64,000 nt of DNA from Candidatus Wolframiiraptor gerlachensis (lineage in GTDB: Archaea; Thermoproteota; Nitrososphaeria_A; Caldarchaeales; Wolframiiraptoraceae). The translations under genes and the position numbers were made by a program. The stretch spans positions 1 to 64,000 of the forward strand of contig JAJPCT020000022.1 in assembly GCA_021323375.2 (NCBI GenBank), read 5' to 3'. The notes beneath the pieces were generated by a model. That model was not told the DNA's origin. It did not search any database and saw nothing but the letters and a program-made list of their open reading frames with translations. Positions within the stretch are counted from its first letter, which is position 1. Every line of letters begins with the position of its first letter. Below are positions 1-8,206 of this stretch, in pieces.

Positions 1-528
1 CCTCGATCCAGCCATCAGATACTGGAGCGTTGGAATAGGTTCGGATTTCTCATTAACGCCGAGGATTCTCGCCACCCTAGAATTGTATCCATCAGCGCCG
101 ATGAGGACTGAGCACTCATACTCCGCTTTAGGGGTCCTCACAATCAGCCCATCCCCCCTTCTCACGAAATCTATGAACGGCTCATTGACATGGATCTCAG
201 CGCCATGTTCCGCCGCCTGAACCGCAATCTCCTGGAGAAGCAGGGTCTTGTTTATCAGATATCCGGTCTCCGGTATCTTTATGCTCCTTCCATTCGGCGC
301 ATACACCCTCGCGCTCACCCTATTCAATATCATGGGCGGCGTCGGCTTAACACCAGCCGTCTCGAATGTATGCGAGCTAACCGCCTGCCCACACGGCTTA
401 ATGGCCATTATGGCCGGGTTCTTCTCAAGCAGAAGAGTCTTGGCGCCTGTTTTAGCGGAGGCCTTTGCGGCGGCGATGCCCGCGGGCCCACCACCAACAA
501 CCACAACATCAAATCTCTTAGAACCCAT
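1..528 (-). CDS. Geranylgeranyl reductase-family FAD-dependent oxidoreductase (partial, C-terminus off window)
   Basis: The minus frame is open from an ATG at 526-528 to the window edge (176 codons) and is not in the ORF track because it has no stop here. It begins with a Rossmann FAD-binding loop, VVVGGGPAGIAAAKASA, followed by an acidic strand end (LLLEKNP). A KPCG motif near residue 43 is typical of the geranylgeranyl reductase / digeranylgeranylglycerophospholipid reductase family. A later GADGYNSRVAR segment is the second FAD-contact motif of the same group. In archaea these enzymes saturate isoprenoid chains of ether lipids. The exact substrate cannot be set from an N-terminal fragment. 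Confidence 0.8.
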   Translation of the reverse strand, partial: MGSKRFDVVVVGGGPAGIAAAKASAKTGAKTLLLEKNPAIMAIKPCGQAVSSHTFETAGVKPTPPMILNRVSARVYAPNGRSIKIPETGYLINKTLLLQEIAVQAAEHGAEIHVNEPFIDFVRRGDGLIVRTPKAEYECSVLIGADGYNSRVARILGVNEKSEPIPTLQYLMAGSR

Positions 529-605
529 CCTATGATCGCCGAGAAACGCGGCTTGCCCGAGCTTATAGTTTTTCCCTCACTAGGCTACATATGGTGGGCG
601 GGGCT

Positions 606-1481
606 TCACTCGATCGTGATCACGTGGTTTCTTATTGTCCCGATATTCTCGATCCACATCTCGACGACGTCCCCGGGCTGTAGGAGCTTTGGCTCCGGCT
701 TCTGGAATACCCCGACGCCCGCTGGAGTTCCCGTAGCTATTATGTCCCCGGGCTCGAGGGTCACCCCCTGACTCAGTATCGAGACTATCTCGGGGATCTT
801 CCTGATCATATTGGATGTGGAGGAGCTCTGCCTTACCTCCCCATTCACGGTCGTGAGCATCCTGAGGTTATGAGGGGCTCCAACCTCCTCCTTGGAAACT
901 AGGCATGGCCCCGTCGGCGCGAATGTGTCCATAATCTTTCCACGAGTCCACTGCCCATCCCTAAACTGTATATCCCTAGCCGATACATCGTTTAGGATCA
1001 TGTAGCCGAAGATGTTCTCATAGGCCTCCTTCGGCTCTATGTCCCTGCATCGGCTGCCTATCACAATAGCCAGCTCTATCTCGTAGTCCAGCTTCTCGAC
1101 ATGCCTCGGCTTTATGATGGGGTCGAACGGACCTGTGAGCGCCGTTGCAGGCTTCATGAATATCGGCATGCCCTCGGGAGGCTCCATCCCAGCCTCAAGC
1201 GCATGGTCGAGATAATTCAGGCCGAGACAGATTATCTTCCCGGGATTCGGTATCGGCGGACCCAGATGAAGTTCTTCAAGAGATGTAGATTCCACCGGAA
1301 CTTTATTAATAACGGACTCAATAAGCTCCACGAGCTCCCTATCCGGCAAGAGGTCTCTAACATCCCTTGGAAGAGTCATGCCGAGAGCACTCTCGAGAAA
1401 GTCTCTCGGTATCACGCTGTTCCCCAGGATTAGGAAGCCATAGTCCCGCTCATCTTCAAAGTCATAACTCACGATCCGCAT
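606..1481 (-). CDS. Fumarylacetoacetate hydrolase (FAH) family protein
   Basis: 291 residues, a usual length for the family. The N-terminal about 75 residues form the small FAH_N-like region and the FAH domain runs from about residue 80. The metal site is visible as E134/E136 in LDYEIELAIV and D165 in NDVSARD, with the family signature GLNYLDHA at about 87-94. Members act as hydrolases, decarboxylases or dehydratases on 2-oxo acids, for example in archaeal pentose and aromatic catabolism; the substrate here is unknown. The ATG follows a G-rich ribosome-binding stretch (AGGGGGGCAGC). It stands alone on this strand between the flavoprotein and the DNA methylase. Confidence 0.9.
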   Translation of the reverse strand: MRIVSYDFEDERDYGFLILGNSVIPRDFLESALGMTLPRDVRDLLPDRELVELIESVINKVPVESTSLEELHLGPPIPNPGKIICLGLNYLDHALEAGMEPPEGMPIFMKPATALTGPFDPIIKPRHVEKLDYEIELAIVIGSRCRDIEPKEAYENIFGYMILNDVSARDIQFRDGQWTRGKIMDTFAPTGPCLVSKEEVGAPHNLRMLTTVNGEVRQSSSTSNMIRKIPEIVSILSQGVTLEPGDIIATGTPAGVGVFQKPEPKLLQPGDVVEMWIENIGTIRNHVITIE

Positions 1482-1530
1482 GCTGCCCCCCTAAAATGCG
1501 AGGATGATTTAATTGTTTACGGCGCGTCTC

Positions 1531-2668
1531 CTAGACGCCTGGCTTCGAGAATATGAGTATGCTCTCCCTCGCCTCCCCGATCTTTATCACCCTTCTAGTT
1601 GTCGCGACCCTCTTATTCACGGCTATCAGCCTCTCCGGCTCGAACCCGACTCTCTCGGCGAGCTCGAGTATCAGTTTATCCGACTCGACAACCCTATCGG
1701 GGAAGACTCCCCCGGCGACGACGAGGGCGACCCTCCCACCGGGCTTAAGAACCCTGAACATCTCCTCCAAGCAGAGCCGCATATCATGGAAATATGCCTT
1801 CGCAACCTCTGGCAGATTCAGCTCGGGAAACTGATCCACGATATTCTTCGGGTTCAGCCCGAGGTAAGACCTGACAGGATCGATCTTCACGTCACCAAAG
1901 AAGAGCTCATACTCGATTCTATATACCTTGGTATACTCGATCTTGTTGAGGTAGGGTGGCGAGGTTATTATCGCGTCGAACATCTCATCCTCAAGGAAAT
2001 CCATCCTCCTAGCATCACCCAAGTATACCTCGAGCCTGCATGGCTTGAAGCTCAGCCTCGTCAAATCCTTTATCATTCTCTTGACAAGTCTTCTGAAGAA
2101 TTTCCTGAATGGTGGGACGGGCTTGTCTCTCACCACCTTCAGGACAGCGCCATCCTTGTATGCTAGCGAGACCTTCATAGCTGCATTCATCAGAGCCAAT
2201 GTGAAAAAGTTCCTGACAACCGGGTCCTCAATCTCCCGAATCTTCTCCCTGAAGAAAATTATGTCCTCGAGCGACGGCTTTAGGAAGAATTGCCTAACGA
2301 ACCCGCTGACGCATGAGAGGTCCGGCCTTCTGAATGGCTGGCTTAAGAGCCATCTCGCGGTCTTCCTAAGCTTCTCGAGATCATAATCCGCTATCTTGAC
2401 CTTGCTCACGAAGACGGCGAGCGGGGCCACATCCACACCCACACCATCTATACCCAGCTCCTTGCATGCTAGAAGGGTCGTGCCGGATCCAAGGAATGGA
2501 TCCAAGACCATCGAGCCCGGGCCCACTTCAAACTCCCGGAGCATCATGTGGGCGAACTCGCGAGAGAAGCCCTCCTTAAAGAAAAAACCAGTTATAGATT
2601 GGGGTCTTCTTGTTCGGGACGAATGTGACCAGCTTGCCGAGATCCCAGCGCTCCTCGTAGATTACCAT
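1531..2668 (-). pseudogene. N4/N6-type DNA methylase interrupted by one frameshift
   Basis: The ORF track gives only 1531..2547. The upstream 40 residues exist in another frame: ATG at 2666-2668 reads MVIYEERWDLGKLVTFVPNK and ends in a stop right after a run of six T (A6 on the plus strand, about 2582-2587). With one base fewer, the frame continues as NWFFFKEGFSREFAHMM into the main ORF. The main part carries the SAM loop DPFLGSGTTLLA and, about 190 residues later, the catalytic TSPPYLNKIEY motif. The order FxGxG then SPPY suits alpha/gamma-class exocyclic-amino methylases. No restriction partner is adjacent, so an orphan methylase or a sequencing/homopolymer error are both possible. The downstream ORF alone keeps both catalytic motifs. 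Confidence 0.8.
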
Positions 2669-2717
2669 TCAACTATCTCCGAAGAGATATTTGTCAAGGC
2701 ATTTTATAGCGTTACCT

Positions 2718-3152
2718 CTAGCTTATGACCCTCAGGACGACCGCGGTCTCGGTGCTTTTCACCCCCTCTATCGCCCTTATCCTATCTATCCTCTCATTAA
2801 GCTCAGAGATTTTAGAAGCCGCGATCATCACCATCGCATCGAATCTTCCAGTAAGTTCATAGATCGCCCGGACCCCGGGCACCTTCGCTATCTTCTCGAG
2901 GATCTCGCCTGGAAGGCTGCTCGACTCGAACTGGAGGAAAATCACAGCGCTCACTTGGAAGCCCTCATCAACCTCGACAGTGAACCTCTTGATTATCCCC
3001 CGCTCCTGGAGCATCTTTACCCTCCTCCTGACAGCGGCCTCCGATAATCCAACCCTTTTCCCCAGCTCCACGAAAGGCATCCTACCATCCTTCTTCAGGA
3101 GCTCGATTATCTTGAGGTCCACAGGGTCGAGCGCATAATGCTCCTCCACCAT
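2718..3152 (-). CDS. Lrp/AsnC-family transcriptional regulator
   Basis: About 144 residues from the preferred ATG at 3152 (the track start at 3176 adds eight residues, MPSCAGIL, not typical of the family). An N-terminal winged helix (LDPVDLKIIELLKKDGR, then SEAAVRRRVKML as recognition helix) precedes the RAM ligand/oligomer domain with PGVRAIYELTGRFD. Such proteins act as octamers responding to amino acids. It is divergent from the branched-chain aminotransferase at 3256, with about 100 bp between the starts, so regulation of ilvE and of itself is a reasonable inference. Confidence 0.92.
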   Translation of the reverse strand: MVEEHYALDPVDLKIIELLKKDGRMPFVELGKRVGLSEAAVRRRVKMLQERGIIKRFTVEVDEGFQVSAVIFLQFESSSLPGEILEKIAKVPGVRAIYELTGRFDAMVMIAASKISELNERIDRIRAIEGVKSTETAVVLRVIS

Positions 3153-3255
3153 CAGAATCCCAGCACATGAGGGCATCGCCAGCTATAATTACTTAGCTGA
3201 AGCTCCCTCACTCCCACCGGAACTTTTATCTAGAGATTCTAAGCTGGGAAGAGCC

Positions 3256-4146
3256 ATGGATGGGGAGCTTCTCGTTTATATTAATGGCGAGTATTATCCC
3301 AAGGGCAAGGCCGCGATCTCAGTCTATGATCATGGCTTCCTTTATGGGGACGGAGTCTTCGAGGGCATTAGGGAGTATGATGGCGTGGTCTTCATGCTAA
3401 GAGAGCATATTGACAGACTCTATGACTCGGCGAAGGCGATAATGCTCGAGATACCATTAACTAAGGATGAGATGATCAGCGCAGTTGTCGAGACTCTTAG
3501 GAGGAATGGGCTGCGGGATGCTTATATCAGGCTCGTTGTCACGCGGGGGGTTGGCGATCTCGGCCTAGACCCGAGGAAGTGTGGGAAACCCAATGTCATA
3601 ATAATCACGGAGCCGGCTCTAACGCTCTACAGCAGGGAGGCTAAGATGAGGGGGATCTCCCTTATAATATCATCGGTTAGAAGGGATAGGGTTGACGCGA
3701 CAACCCATCAGATAAAGTCCCTGAACTACTTGAACAGCATACTTGCGAAGCTTGAGGCGATAAATGCTGGAGCGGACGACGCTGTCATGCTCGATGATAG
3801 GGGCTTCGTCGCCGAGACAACCTCAACGAACATCTTTATGGTCAGTGATGATGTGATAGCGACGCCTCCCCCGACAACCGGCATTCTCCCCGGAATAACT
3901 AGGGCATTTGTGATGAAGCTCGCAAGAAGGCTCGGATACCAGGTCGAGGAGAGGGAGATCACGCCATTCGAGCTAATCACGGCGGATGAGGTTTTCGTGA
4001 CGGGAACCGGGGCCGAGATCCTGCCAGTAACAAAGATCGCAGGGAGAATCATAGGAGATGGAAAAGCTGGAAAGATAACTCTCAAGCTAATGGAGGAGTT
4101 TGAGAAGGAGTGCAGAAACCCGGCAAACGGCGTAAAAGTCTACTAG
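3256..4146 (+). CDS. ilvE: Branched-chain amino acid aminotransferase (class IV PLP enzyme)
   Basis: 296 residues. Class IV aminotransferase landmarks are in order: SVYDHGFLYGDGVFEGIR at 22-39, the PLP lysine K154 in HQIKSLNYL, the segment TSTNIF that binds cofactor, and TGTGAEILPV near residue 250. It transfers the amino group between Leu/Ile/Val and 2-oxoglutarate; related D-amino-acid aminotransferases and aminodeoxychorismate lyase share the fold, but the length and the EGIREYDG segment favour IlvE. The Lrp gene is divergent upstream. The tRNA-Ser gene follows 45 bp downstream on the same strand. Confidence 0.92.
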   Translation: MDGELLVYINGEYYPKGKAAISVYDHGFLYGDGVFEGIREYDGVVFMLREHIDRLYDSAKAIMLEIPLTKDEMISAVVETLRRNGLRDAYIRLVVTRGVGDLGLDPRKCGKPNVIIITEPALTLYSREAKMRGISLIISSVRRDRVDATTHQIKSLNYLNSILAKLEAINAGADDAVMLDDRGFVAETTSTNIFMVSDDVIATPPPTTGILPGITRAFVMKLARRLGYQVEEREITPFELITADEVFVTGTGAEILPVTKIAGRIIGDGKAGKITLKLMEEFEKECRNPANGVKVY

Positions 4147-4191
4147 CCCCAGTAAATTCAAAATAGAGGCATAGCTTAGTCTCCCACAAGC

Positions 4192-4300
4192 GCCGGGGTC
4201 CCATAGCCTGGTAGTGGGTCGGCCTGGAGACCCTTATTCGGCTGCCCCAGAAAGCCGATGCCCCTTCCGGGGCGCGTGGGTTCAAATCCCACCCCCGGCG
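4192..4300 (+). tRNA. tRNA-Ser (GGA) with a canonical 23-nt intron
   Basis: The acceptor stem GCCGGGG (4192-4198) pairs with CCCCGGC (4293-4299), with discriminator G4300. The T arm is GTGGG-TTCAAAT-CCCAC. A long variable arm (GCCCC TTCC GGGGC) marks a class II tRNA. The anticodon stem is TCGGC/GCCGA with loop C-T-G-G-A-G | A, giving anticodon GGA at 4226-4228. The 3' half of the stem appears only after an insertion at position 37/38. Long variable arm, G discriminator and GGA together give serine. CCA is not encoded. Confidence 0.93.
4230..4252 (+). other. tRNA intron with bulge-helix-bulge splice motif
   Basis: The intron lies between positions 37 and 38. A four-base-pair central helix CTGG (4224-4227) / CCAG (4247-4250) is flanked by three-base bulges AGA (4228-4230) and AAA (4251-4253) on opposite strands, each cut after its second base. 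This is the canonical substrate of the archaeal splicing endonuclease. Confidence 0.88.
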
Positions 4301-4444
4301 CATAAAGCCCTTAAACATCCTACCTTATCTCGCAAGCGGCATCCGCAATAAAACTTAACTTTTCAGCCACCACTGCCCAGAGAAATAGGGCAATACAGCT
4401 AAAATATTCTAAGAATAACCTTGTTATTAAACTTGTAGCTGCCT

Positions 4445-4457
4445 CATGTTCAACATG
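4445..4457. promoter_or_regulatory. Candidate operator upstream of deoC (CATGTT-c-AACATG)
   Basis: A perfect six-base inverted repeat around one central base lies directly against a T/A-rich TATA-like stretch (TTTATTAG, 4458-4465) about 45-58 bp before the deoC start. Placement at the TATA/BRE is where archaeal repressors often bind. The regulator is unknown. The rest of the 200 bp between the tRNA and deoC holds no other clear element. Confidence 0.35.
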
Positions 4458-4490
4458 TTTATTAGAAGACAAGTTTGGTAAAGATGTTGG

Positions 4491-4508
4491 AGGTGTTGAC
4501 AGATGTCA
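4491..4508 (+). promoter_or_regulatory. Inverted repeat TTGACA..TGTCAA spanning the deoC start codon
   Basis: The sequence GAGGTGTTGACAGATGTCAA combines an SD-like GGAGG, an inverted repeat and the ATG. The same arrangement, with GTG as start, is seen at the DUF438 gene (22238-22255). It could be an operator or an mRNA hairpin that hides the start codon. Confidence 0.35.
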
Positions 4509-5231
4509 ATGGAGATCACACCATTAAGAGTTAGTGATATAGGAGGGCCTAAGCACGCGCCCCTCGACGCCCGAGCTATTGCAGGAGTCATAGAGCATAC
4601 ATTGTTGAAGCCCAATGCCACGGAGGATGATATTAAGAGGCTGTGTGAAGAGGCTAGGAAATATGGTTTCGCGACTGTTTGTATCAATCCAATATACATC
4701 CCGCTTGCGAAGGATCTGTTGAGGGGTTCTAATGTAAAGGTGTGCGTGGCTGTAGGGTTCCCGCTCGGAGCAACATTTAGTGAGGTTAAGGTCTTTGAGG
4801 CCAAGAAGTATGTTGAGGAAGGAGCTGATGAGATTGATATGGTGATGAATATCTCAATGTTTAAGTCTGGGAGGTATGATTATGTCTTGCGGGAGAAAAG
4901 AGAGGTTAAGGAAGCTGTTGGAGATAAGATGCTTAAGGTGATAATTGAGACATGTTACTTGAGTGATGAGGAGAAGGTGAGGGCGGCTAAGATCGTGGAA
5001 GAGGCTGGAGCGGATTTCGTTAAGACCTCGACAGGCTTCGGCCCCGCCGGGGCAAAAGTTGAGGATGTAAAGCTCCTTAGAGGCGTCTTATCACCTCGCG
5101 TAAGAATCAAAGCTTCTGGAGGCATTAGAACCGCGAAGCAGGTCATTGAGCTCGTAAAAGCGGGCGCAGACAGAATAGGGACAAGCTCCGGGGTTAACAT
5201 CATGAAAGAGCTTGAGAAAATGTCGTTATAA
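4503..5231 (+). CDS. deoC: Deoxyribose-phosphate aldolase
   Basis: 242 residues, typical of archaeal DeoC. It is a TIM-barrel class I aldolase that splits 2-deoxyribose-5-phosphate into glyceraldehyde-3-phosphate and acetaldehyde. The Schiff-base lysine K174 (DFVKTSTGFG), the proton-relay D112 (EIDMVMN) and K203 (RIKASGGIR) are all present. The gene is visibly richer in A/T at third positions than its neighbours, which could reflect transfer. The start ATG sits inside the inverted repeat TTGACA-GA-TGTCAA that follows a GGAGG-like sequence. It converges with the cysteine synthase gene. Confidence 0.95.
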   Translation: MSMEITPLRVSDIGGPKHAPLDARAIAGVIEHTLLKPNATEDDIKRLCEEARKYGFATVCINPIYIPLAKDLLRGSNVKVCVAVGFPLGATFSEVKVFEAKKYVEEGADEIDMVMNISMFKSGRYDYVLREKREVKEAVGDKMLKVIIETCYLSDEEKVRAAKIVEEAGADFVKTSTGFGPAGAKVEDVKLLRGVLSPRVRIKASGGIRTAKQVIELVKAGADRIGTSSGVNIMKELEKMSL

Positions 5232-5268
5232 ACATGAACAAGCCTCAAAAAACCAATATGACCTCAAA

Positions 5269-6609
5269 CTATTTTGTTTGCACGCATTTCTTGAAGTACT
5301 CCTCTAATTGCTCCACATACTTGTAGCCGCTATCCGGGAAAATTAGGACTATGTTCCCCCTTTCCGGGGAGATCTTTCTGAATGCCTTGAAGACAGCCCC
5401 GGAGCTCAATCCTATGAGGAGGCCCTCCCTCCGCGCGACCTCGATCACTCCCTCGATCGCCTCATCCAGCGTCACATCAATTACCTCGTCGAGCTCGACC
5501 ATATGTATCCATTTCATCCCGGATTCGATCCTCCTTATCCCTGGGATGACGTGGCCTTGAGCTGGTTGGACGCCTACCACCTTGACACTGTCGCCATACT
5601 TGCTCTTGAAGTAGAATGATATGGCGCTCATGTGCCCGGATGTTCCGAGCCCGCCGATAATGTAGTCGGGCTTAATGCCTATGGACTCGAGTTGTTGATC
5701 AAGCTCCCTAGCAGTATACTTTAGATGCACCTTAAAGTTCGCGTCGTTCTCGAACTGGTTCAGGTGGGTTGCGCCATCCCTTTTCGCAGATGCTTCCACC
5801 TCTGAGATAGCCTCCACTGTCAGGCTGACCGGAACCCTGACGATCTCGGCGCCTAGGGCCCTGAGGAATACATCGCTAGCCTTCTGGATCGTCTTCGGGA
5901 TGAAGAGCTTAACCCTTCTTCCTAGAGCATTTGCTATCGAGGCCAGCGCTATCCCAGTGTTAGTGGATGTAGCCTCATATAGCAGATCTCCGAGGGAGCC
6001 GCGGCTCAGCGCATCCATTATCATCGCCCAGCCGATCCTATCCTTTACACTATTGCTGAACGGGTTGAAGGATTCGAGTTTCGCATAAACCCCCCTATAA
6101 TCGGATGAGAATGATCTTAGCCTTACAAGGGGTGTCGGCCAGTTCTCCACGAGCAGGGACAACGTATCATCATAAACCCTAAGCATACGTCTGTCAAGCC
6201 TCACATCTCCGTAGAGACAATCCAAAGGCACATTTATTGATGGGATGTCGATCAGGTACCTTATCTCGAAATCGCGAAGGGGGAGCCTGCCCCGCCCAAG
6301 CCGGAGCTCCTCAAGCAGATCGCCCACCTTGAGGAACTCCCCTGAGAGCCGCTTAATCACGACTTGATCCTGGCTAATAAGCAATGCTGGAGCCTTAGAA
6401 GCCGATAGAAGGTCTAGTGCCTCGAGAACCTCAACCCCTCCAACAACCATCCCCGTATTCCTCTCGACTATTAGTGGCTTGTCGAGGCGCCGGCTTCTCA
6501 AGATACGGTCATAAGCCTCCATGACTGAGGCTAGGCCGACCTCGAAAACCCTCTGTAGGGAGGCAAGATCAACGAGCTCGATATTATTCGAGGCCTCCAC
6601 CACCTTCAA
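5269..6609 (-). CDS. Cysteine synthase-like PLP enzyme with an N-terminal ParB/SerK-like extension
   Basis: 446 residues, about 130 longer than usual cysteine synthases. Residues about 145-446 are fold-type II: PLP lysine K189 in NPFSNSVKDR, STNTGIALAS, and the phosphate-binding GGLGTSGH. It makes cysteine or a related product from an activated serine; O-phosphoserine is likely given the SerK-like neighbour. Residues 1-135 resemble a degenerate ParB/sulfiredoxin-like domain (IVERNTGMVVGGVEVLEAL corresponds in layout to the IVDSETLIIIDGHHRVEAL of SerK) but lack the DGHHR catalytic motif. The start is TTG about 26 bp after a TATA-like CTTATAATC, so leaderless. It is divergent from the SerK-like gene. 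Confidence 0.82.
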   Translation of the reverse strand: MKVVEASNNIELVDLASLQRVFEVGLASVMEAYDRILRSRRLDKPLIVERNTGMVVGGVEVLEALDLLSASKAPALLISQDQVVIKRLSGEFLKVGDLLEELRLGRGRLPLRDFEIRYLIDIPSINVPLDCLYGDVRLDRRMLRVYDDTLSLLVENWPTPLVRLRSFSSDYRGVYAKLESFNPFSNSVKDRIGWAMIMDALSRGSLGDLLYEATSTNTGIALASIANALGRRVKLFIPKTIQKASDVFLRALGAEIVRVPVSLTVEAISEVEASAKRDGATHLNQFENDANFKVHLKYTARELDQQLESIGIKPDYIIGGLGTSGHMSAISFYFKSKYGDSVKVVGVQPAQGHVIPGIRRIESGMKWIHMVELDEVIDVTLDEAIEGVIEVARREGLLIGLSSGAVFKAFRKISPERGNIVLIFPDSGYKYVEQLEEYFKKCVQTK

Positions 6610-6693
6610 CCTCGAGAGAGCTGGGGATGATGCGATTATAAGTTTTCCCGAGAAAATTTAAATTACGTTGTTATGCACATGATGGGGGTAAAC

Positions 6694-7182
6694 ATGATGC
6701 TGCTTGGACCTGCTGAAGAATATGTGGATGATGATAGTCTTAAGGATGTCCTCCGAGAACTTTCATCCCAGATTGTGATACTTCCTATCAGCCTTCTGAA
6801 GCCTCATGAGGATGTTGATCCGGGTTTTGTCAGGGAGCTCGCCGAGGATATCAAGAGATGCGGCCTTCTCAAGAAGCCTATAGTTGTTGATAGCGAGACT
6901 CTGATCATAATAGATGGCCATCACAGGGTTGAGGCCCTAAAAAGGCTGGGATGTAGGAGGATCCCGTGCCTCTTCGTGAATTACCGCTCCCCCAGAATCG
7001 CGGTCCTAAGCTGGAGGGGAGGGGAGCCACTTTCAAAGGAGCTTGTCTTAAATGCCGGCCTAAGGGGAGAACTTCTGCCCCCAAAGACTACACGTCACAT
7101 CATAATGCTTCATGGAAAGACATGCCACATATCTGAGATACAGTTCGACATCAACATCCCGTACAAAGAACTAATACCATGA
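6694..7182 (+). CDS. serK: ParB/Srx-fold free serine kinase (SerK-like)
   Basis: About 162 residues from ATG 6694; the track start at 6673 lies upstream of the transcription start expected from the AAATTTAAATT box at 6653-6663. The ParB-like core includes LKPHEDVDPGFVRELAEDI and the motif IIDGHHRVEAL (DGHHR at 74-78), which matches the archaeal ADP-dependent serine kinase SerK family that turns L-Ser into O-phosphoserine. The divergent PLP enzyme would use that product to make cysteine. It is shorter than some SerK proteins, so activity is inferred, not proven. A chromosome-segregation ParB is unlikely because there is no HTH or ParA. Confidence 0.72.
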   Translation: MMLLGPAEEYVDDDSLKDVLRELSSQIVILPISLLKPHEDVDPGFVRELAEDIKRCGLLKKPIVVDSETLIIIDGHHRVEALKRLGCRRIPCLFVNYRSPRIAVLSWRGGEPLSKELVLNAGLRGELLPPKTTRHIIMLHGKTCHISEIQFDINIPYKELIP

Positions 7183-7265
7183 TAGATTCGCGTGAAAACT
7201 ATCAATTTTTCGCCCCGCACGTGAATAAAAAGATGTGGGTATTGTGAGGTTGGGGGATGGCCTCG

Positions 7266-7880
7266 CTATCCTAGCAGCGCCTCAAGCCTCTTGCCAACCT
7301 CGTCCCAGTTGACTATGTTCCAAAATGCTTCCACAAAGTCCACCCTCCTGTTCTTGTAATCTATGTAGTATGCGTGCTCGAAGACGTCGAGGACCATTAT
7401 TATCGGGAATGCGGGGTAGATGTTGATGTTATGTTTCTCTATCTGCATTATCAGAGGCCTTCCTAGTATCCTGCAGAAAGCTAAGGCCGCCCAGCCGGAT
7501 CCCTCCACGCTAACAGCAGCCTGTGTGAACTCCTTCCTAAATCTCTCGAAGCTCCCAAACTCCTTCTCTATAATGTCGGCAAGCCTTCCACCCGGCTTCC
7601 CCCCACCCTTCTCTGGAGGCGCGAGGTTTCCCCAGAACGTCGAGTGGAGAACGTGCCCGCCTATGTTGAAGGAAAGCTCCTTCAAGGCGGCCTTCATGTC
7701 TATGTCAAGGTTCCCCTTGCGGGCCTCCTCAAGCCTTTTCAATATCGCGTTCGCGCCATTCACGTATGCCTGGTGGTGAATCGTATGGTGTATTCGGAGC
7801 TGTTCCTCGGACATGTAGGGGGTGAGATCGCCGTAGCCGTATGGTAGCTGCGGTAGGACGTAAAATTTCTCGGATGGCAT
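7266..7880 (-). CDS. sodA: Superoxide dismutase (Fe/Mn family)
   Basis: 204 residues, full length. The N-terminal [14 protein letters not shown]-like region is followed by metal ligands H in [12 protein letters not shown] in [10 protein letters not shown], and [15 protein letters not shown] with the last Asp/His ligands. GSGWAAL is the typical core. The product removes superoxide in the cytosol. The metal (Fe, Mn or cambialistic) cannot be decided by eye. It is convergent with the SerK-like gene and divergent from the small zinc protein gene; rubrerythrin and thioredoxin reductase elsewhere in the window suggest regular oxygen exposure. Confidence 0.96.
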   Translation of the reverse strand: MPSEKFYVLPQLPYGYGDLTPYMSEEQLRIHHTIHHQAYVNGANAILKRLEEARKGNLDIDMKAALKELSFNIGGHVLHSTFWGNLAPPEKGGGKPGGRLADIIEKEFGSFERFRKEFTQAAVSVEGSGWAALAFCRILGRPLIMQIEKHNINIYPAFPIIMVLDVFEHAYYIDYKNRRVDFVEAFWNIVNWDEVGKRLEALLG

Positions 7881-7913
7881 CCTACTTCACATTACATGGT
7901 TATCCTTCACAGC

Positions 7914-7921
7914 GTTATATA
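7914..7921 (+). promoter_or_regulatory. TATA box in the sodA / zinc-protein divergent region
   Basis: GTTATATA at 7914-7921 is the strongest TATA-like element between the two divergent genes; its near-symmetry could serve either direction. Confidence 0.4.
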
Positions 7922-7982
7922 CATTTCGCCGGATAAAGGTTTTTCAACGAGCCAGCTCCCAACATTATGGGTGGTGCCTTTG

Positions 7983-8159
7983 GTGGCTGAGAGAAGAATT
8001 GGCGGCAGAGTCCTCTACTTCTGCGAGGAATGCGGGTTAGCCTATGAGGAGAGGATTTGGGCTGAGAAATGCGAGGATTTCTGTTTAAAGCATAACGCCT
8101 GCTCCCTAGAGATCACGAGACATGCTGTGAACGTGGATCCCGAGGATTTAGAGGAATAG
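7983..8159 (+). CDS. Small cysteine/histidine zinc-binding protein
   Basis: The track starts at 7896, but the TATA box at 7914-7921 lies inside that reading, so a downstream start is needed; GTG at 7983 (VAERRIGG) is the best in-frame choice, TTG 7980 being an alternative. The product is about 58 residues with YFCEECGLAYEE and CEDFCLKHNAC, giving five cysteines and a histidine in a zinc-ribbon/treble-clef spacing, and an acidic C-terminus. Similar mini-proteins are common hypothetical genes in archaea. No function can be assigned. Confidence 0.6.
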   Translation: MAERRIGGRVLYFCEECGLAYEERIWAEKCEDFCLKHNACSLEITRHAVNVDPEDLEE

Positions 8160-8182
8160 CTCCTTAACCGTGAAATTTCTTC

Positions 8183-8206
8183 AAGATTACTCATGTGAGT
8201 GATCTT
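8183..8206. terminator. Inverted repeat over the SDR stop codon in a convergent gap
   Basis: AAGATTACTCA-TG-TGAGTGATCTT forms an 11-bp stem with one G-T wobble. It lies between the convergent ends at 8159 and 8191 and contains the SDR stop codon. A two-way terminator or mRNA 3'-end structure is plausible; a short T-run follows on one side only. Confidence 0.35.

Noticed and set aside
1513-2166. 217-residue plus-strand ORF
   Set aside because: Antisense shadow of the DNA methylase, which has clear catalytic motifs on the other strand.
4082-4318. Minus-strand 78-residue ORF over the tRNA region
   Set aside because: It is the antisense of tRNA-Ser and the end of ilvE; no coding signature of its own.
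6673-7182. Chromosome-partition ParB
   Set aside because: Only the Srx/ParB catalytic core with DGHHR is present, no HTH or ParA neighbour; a cysteine synthase is adjacent, which favours SerK.
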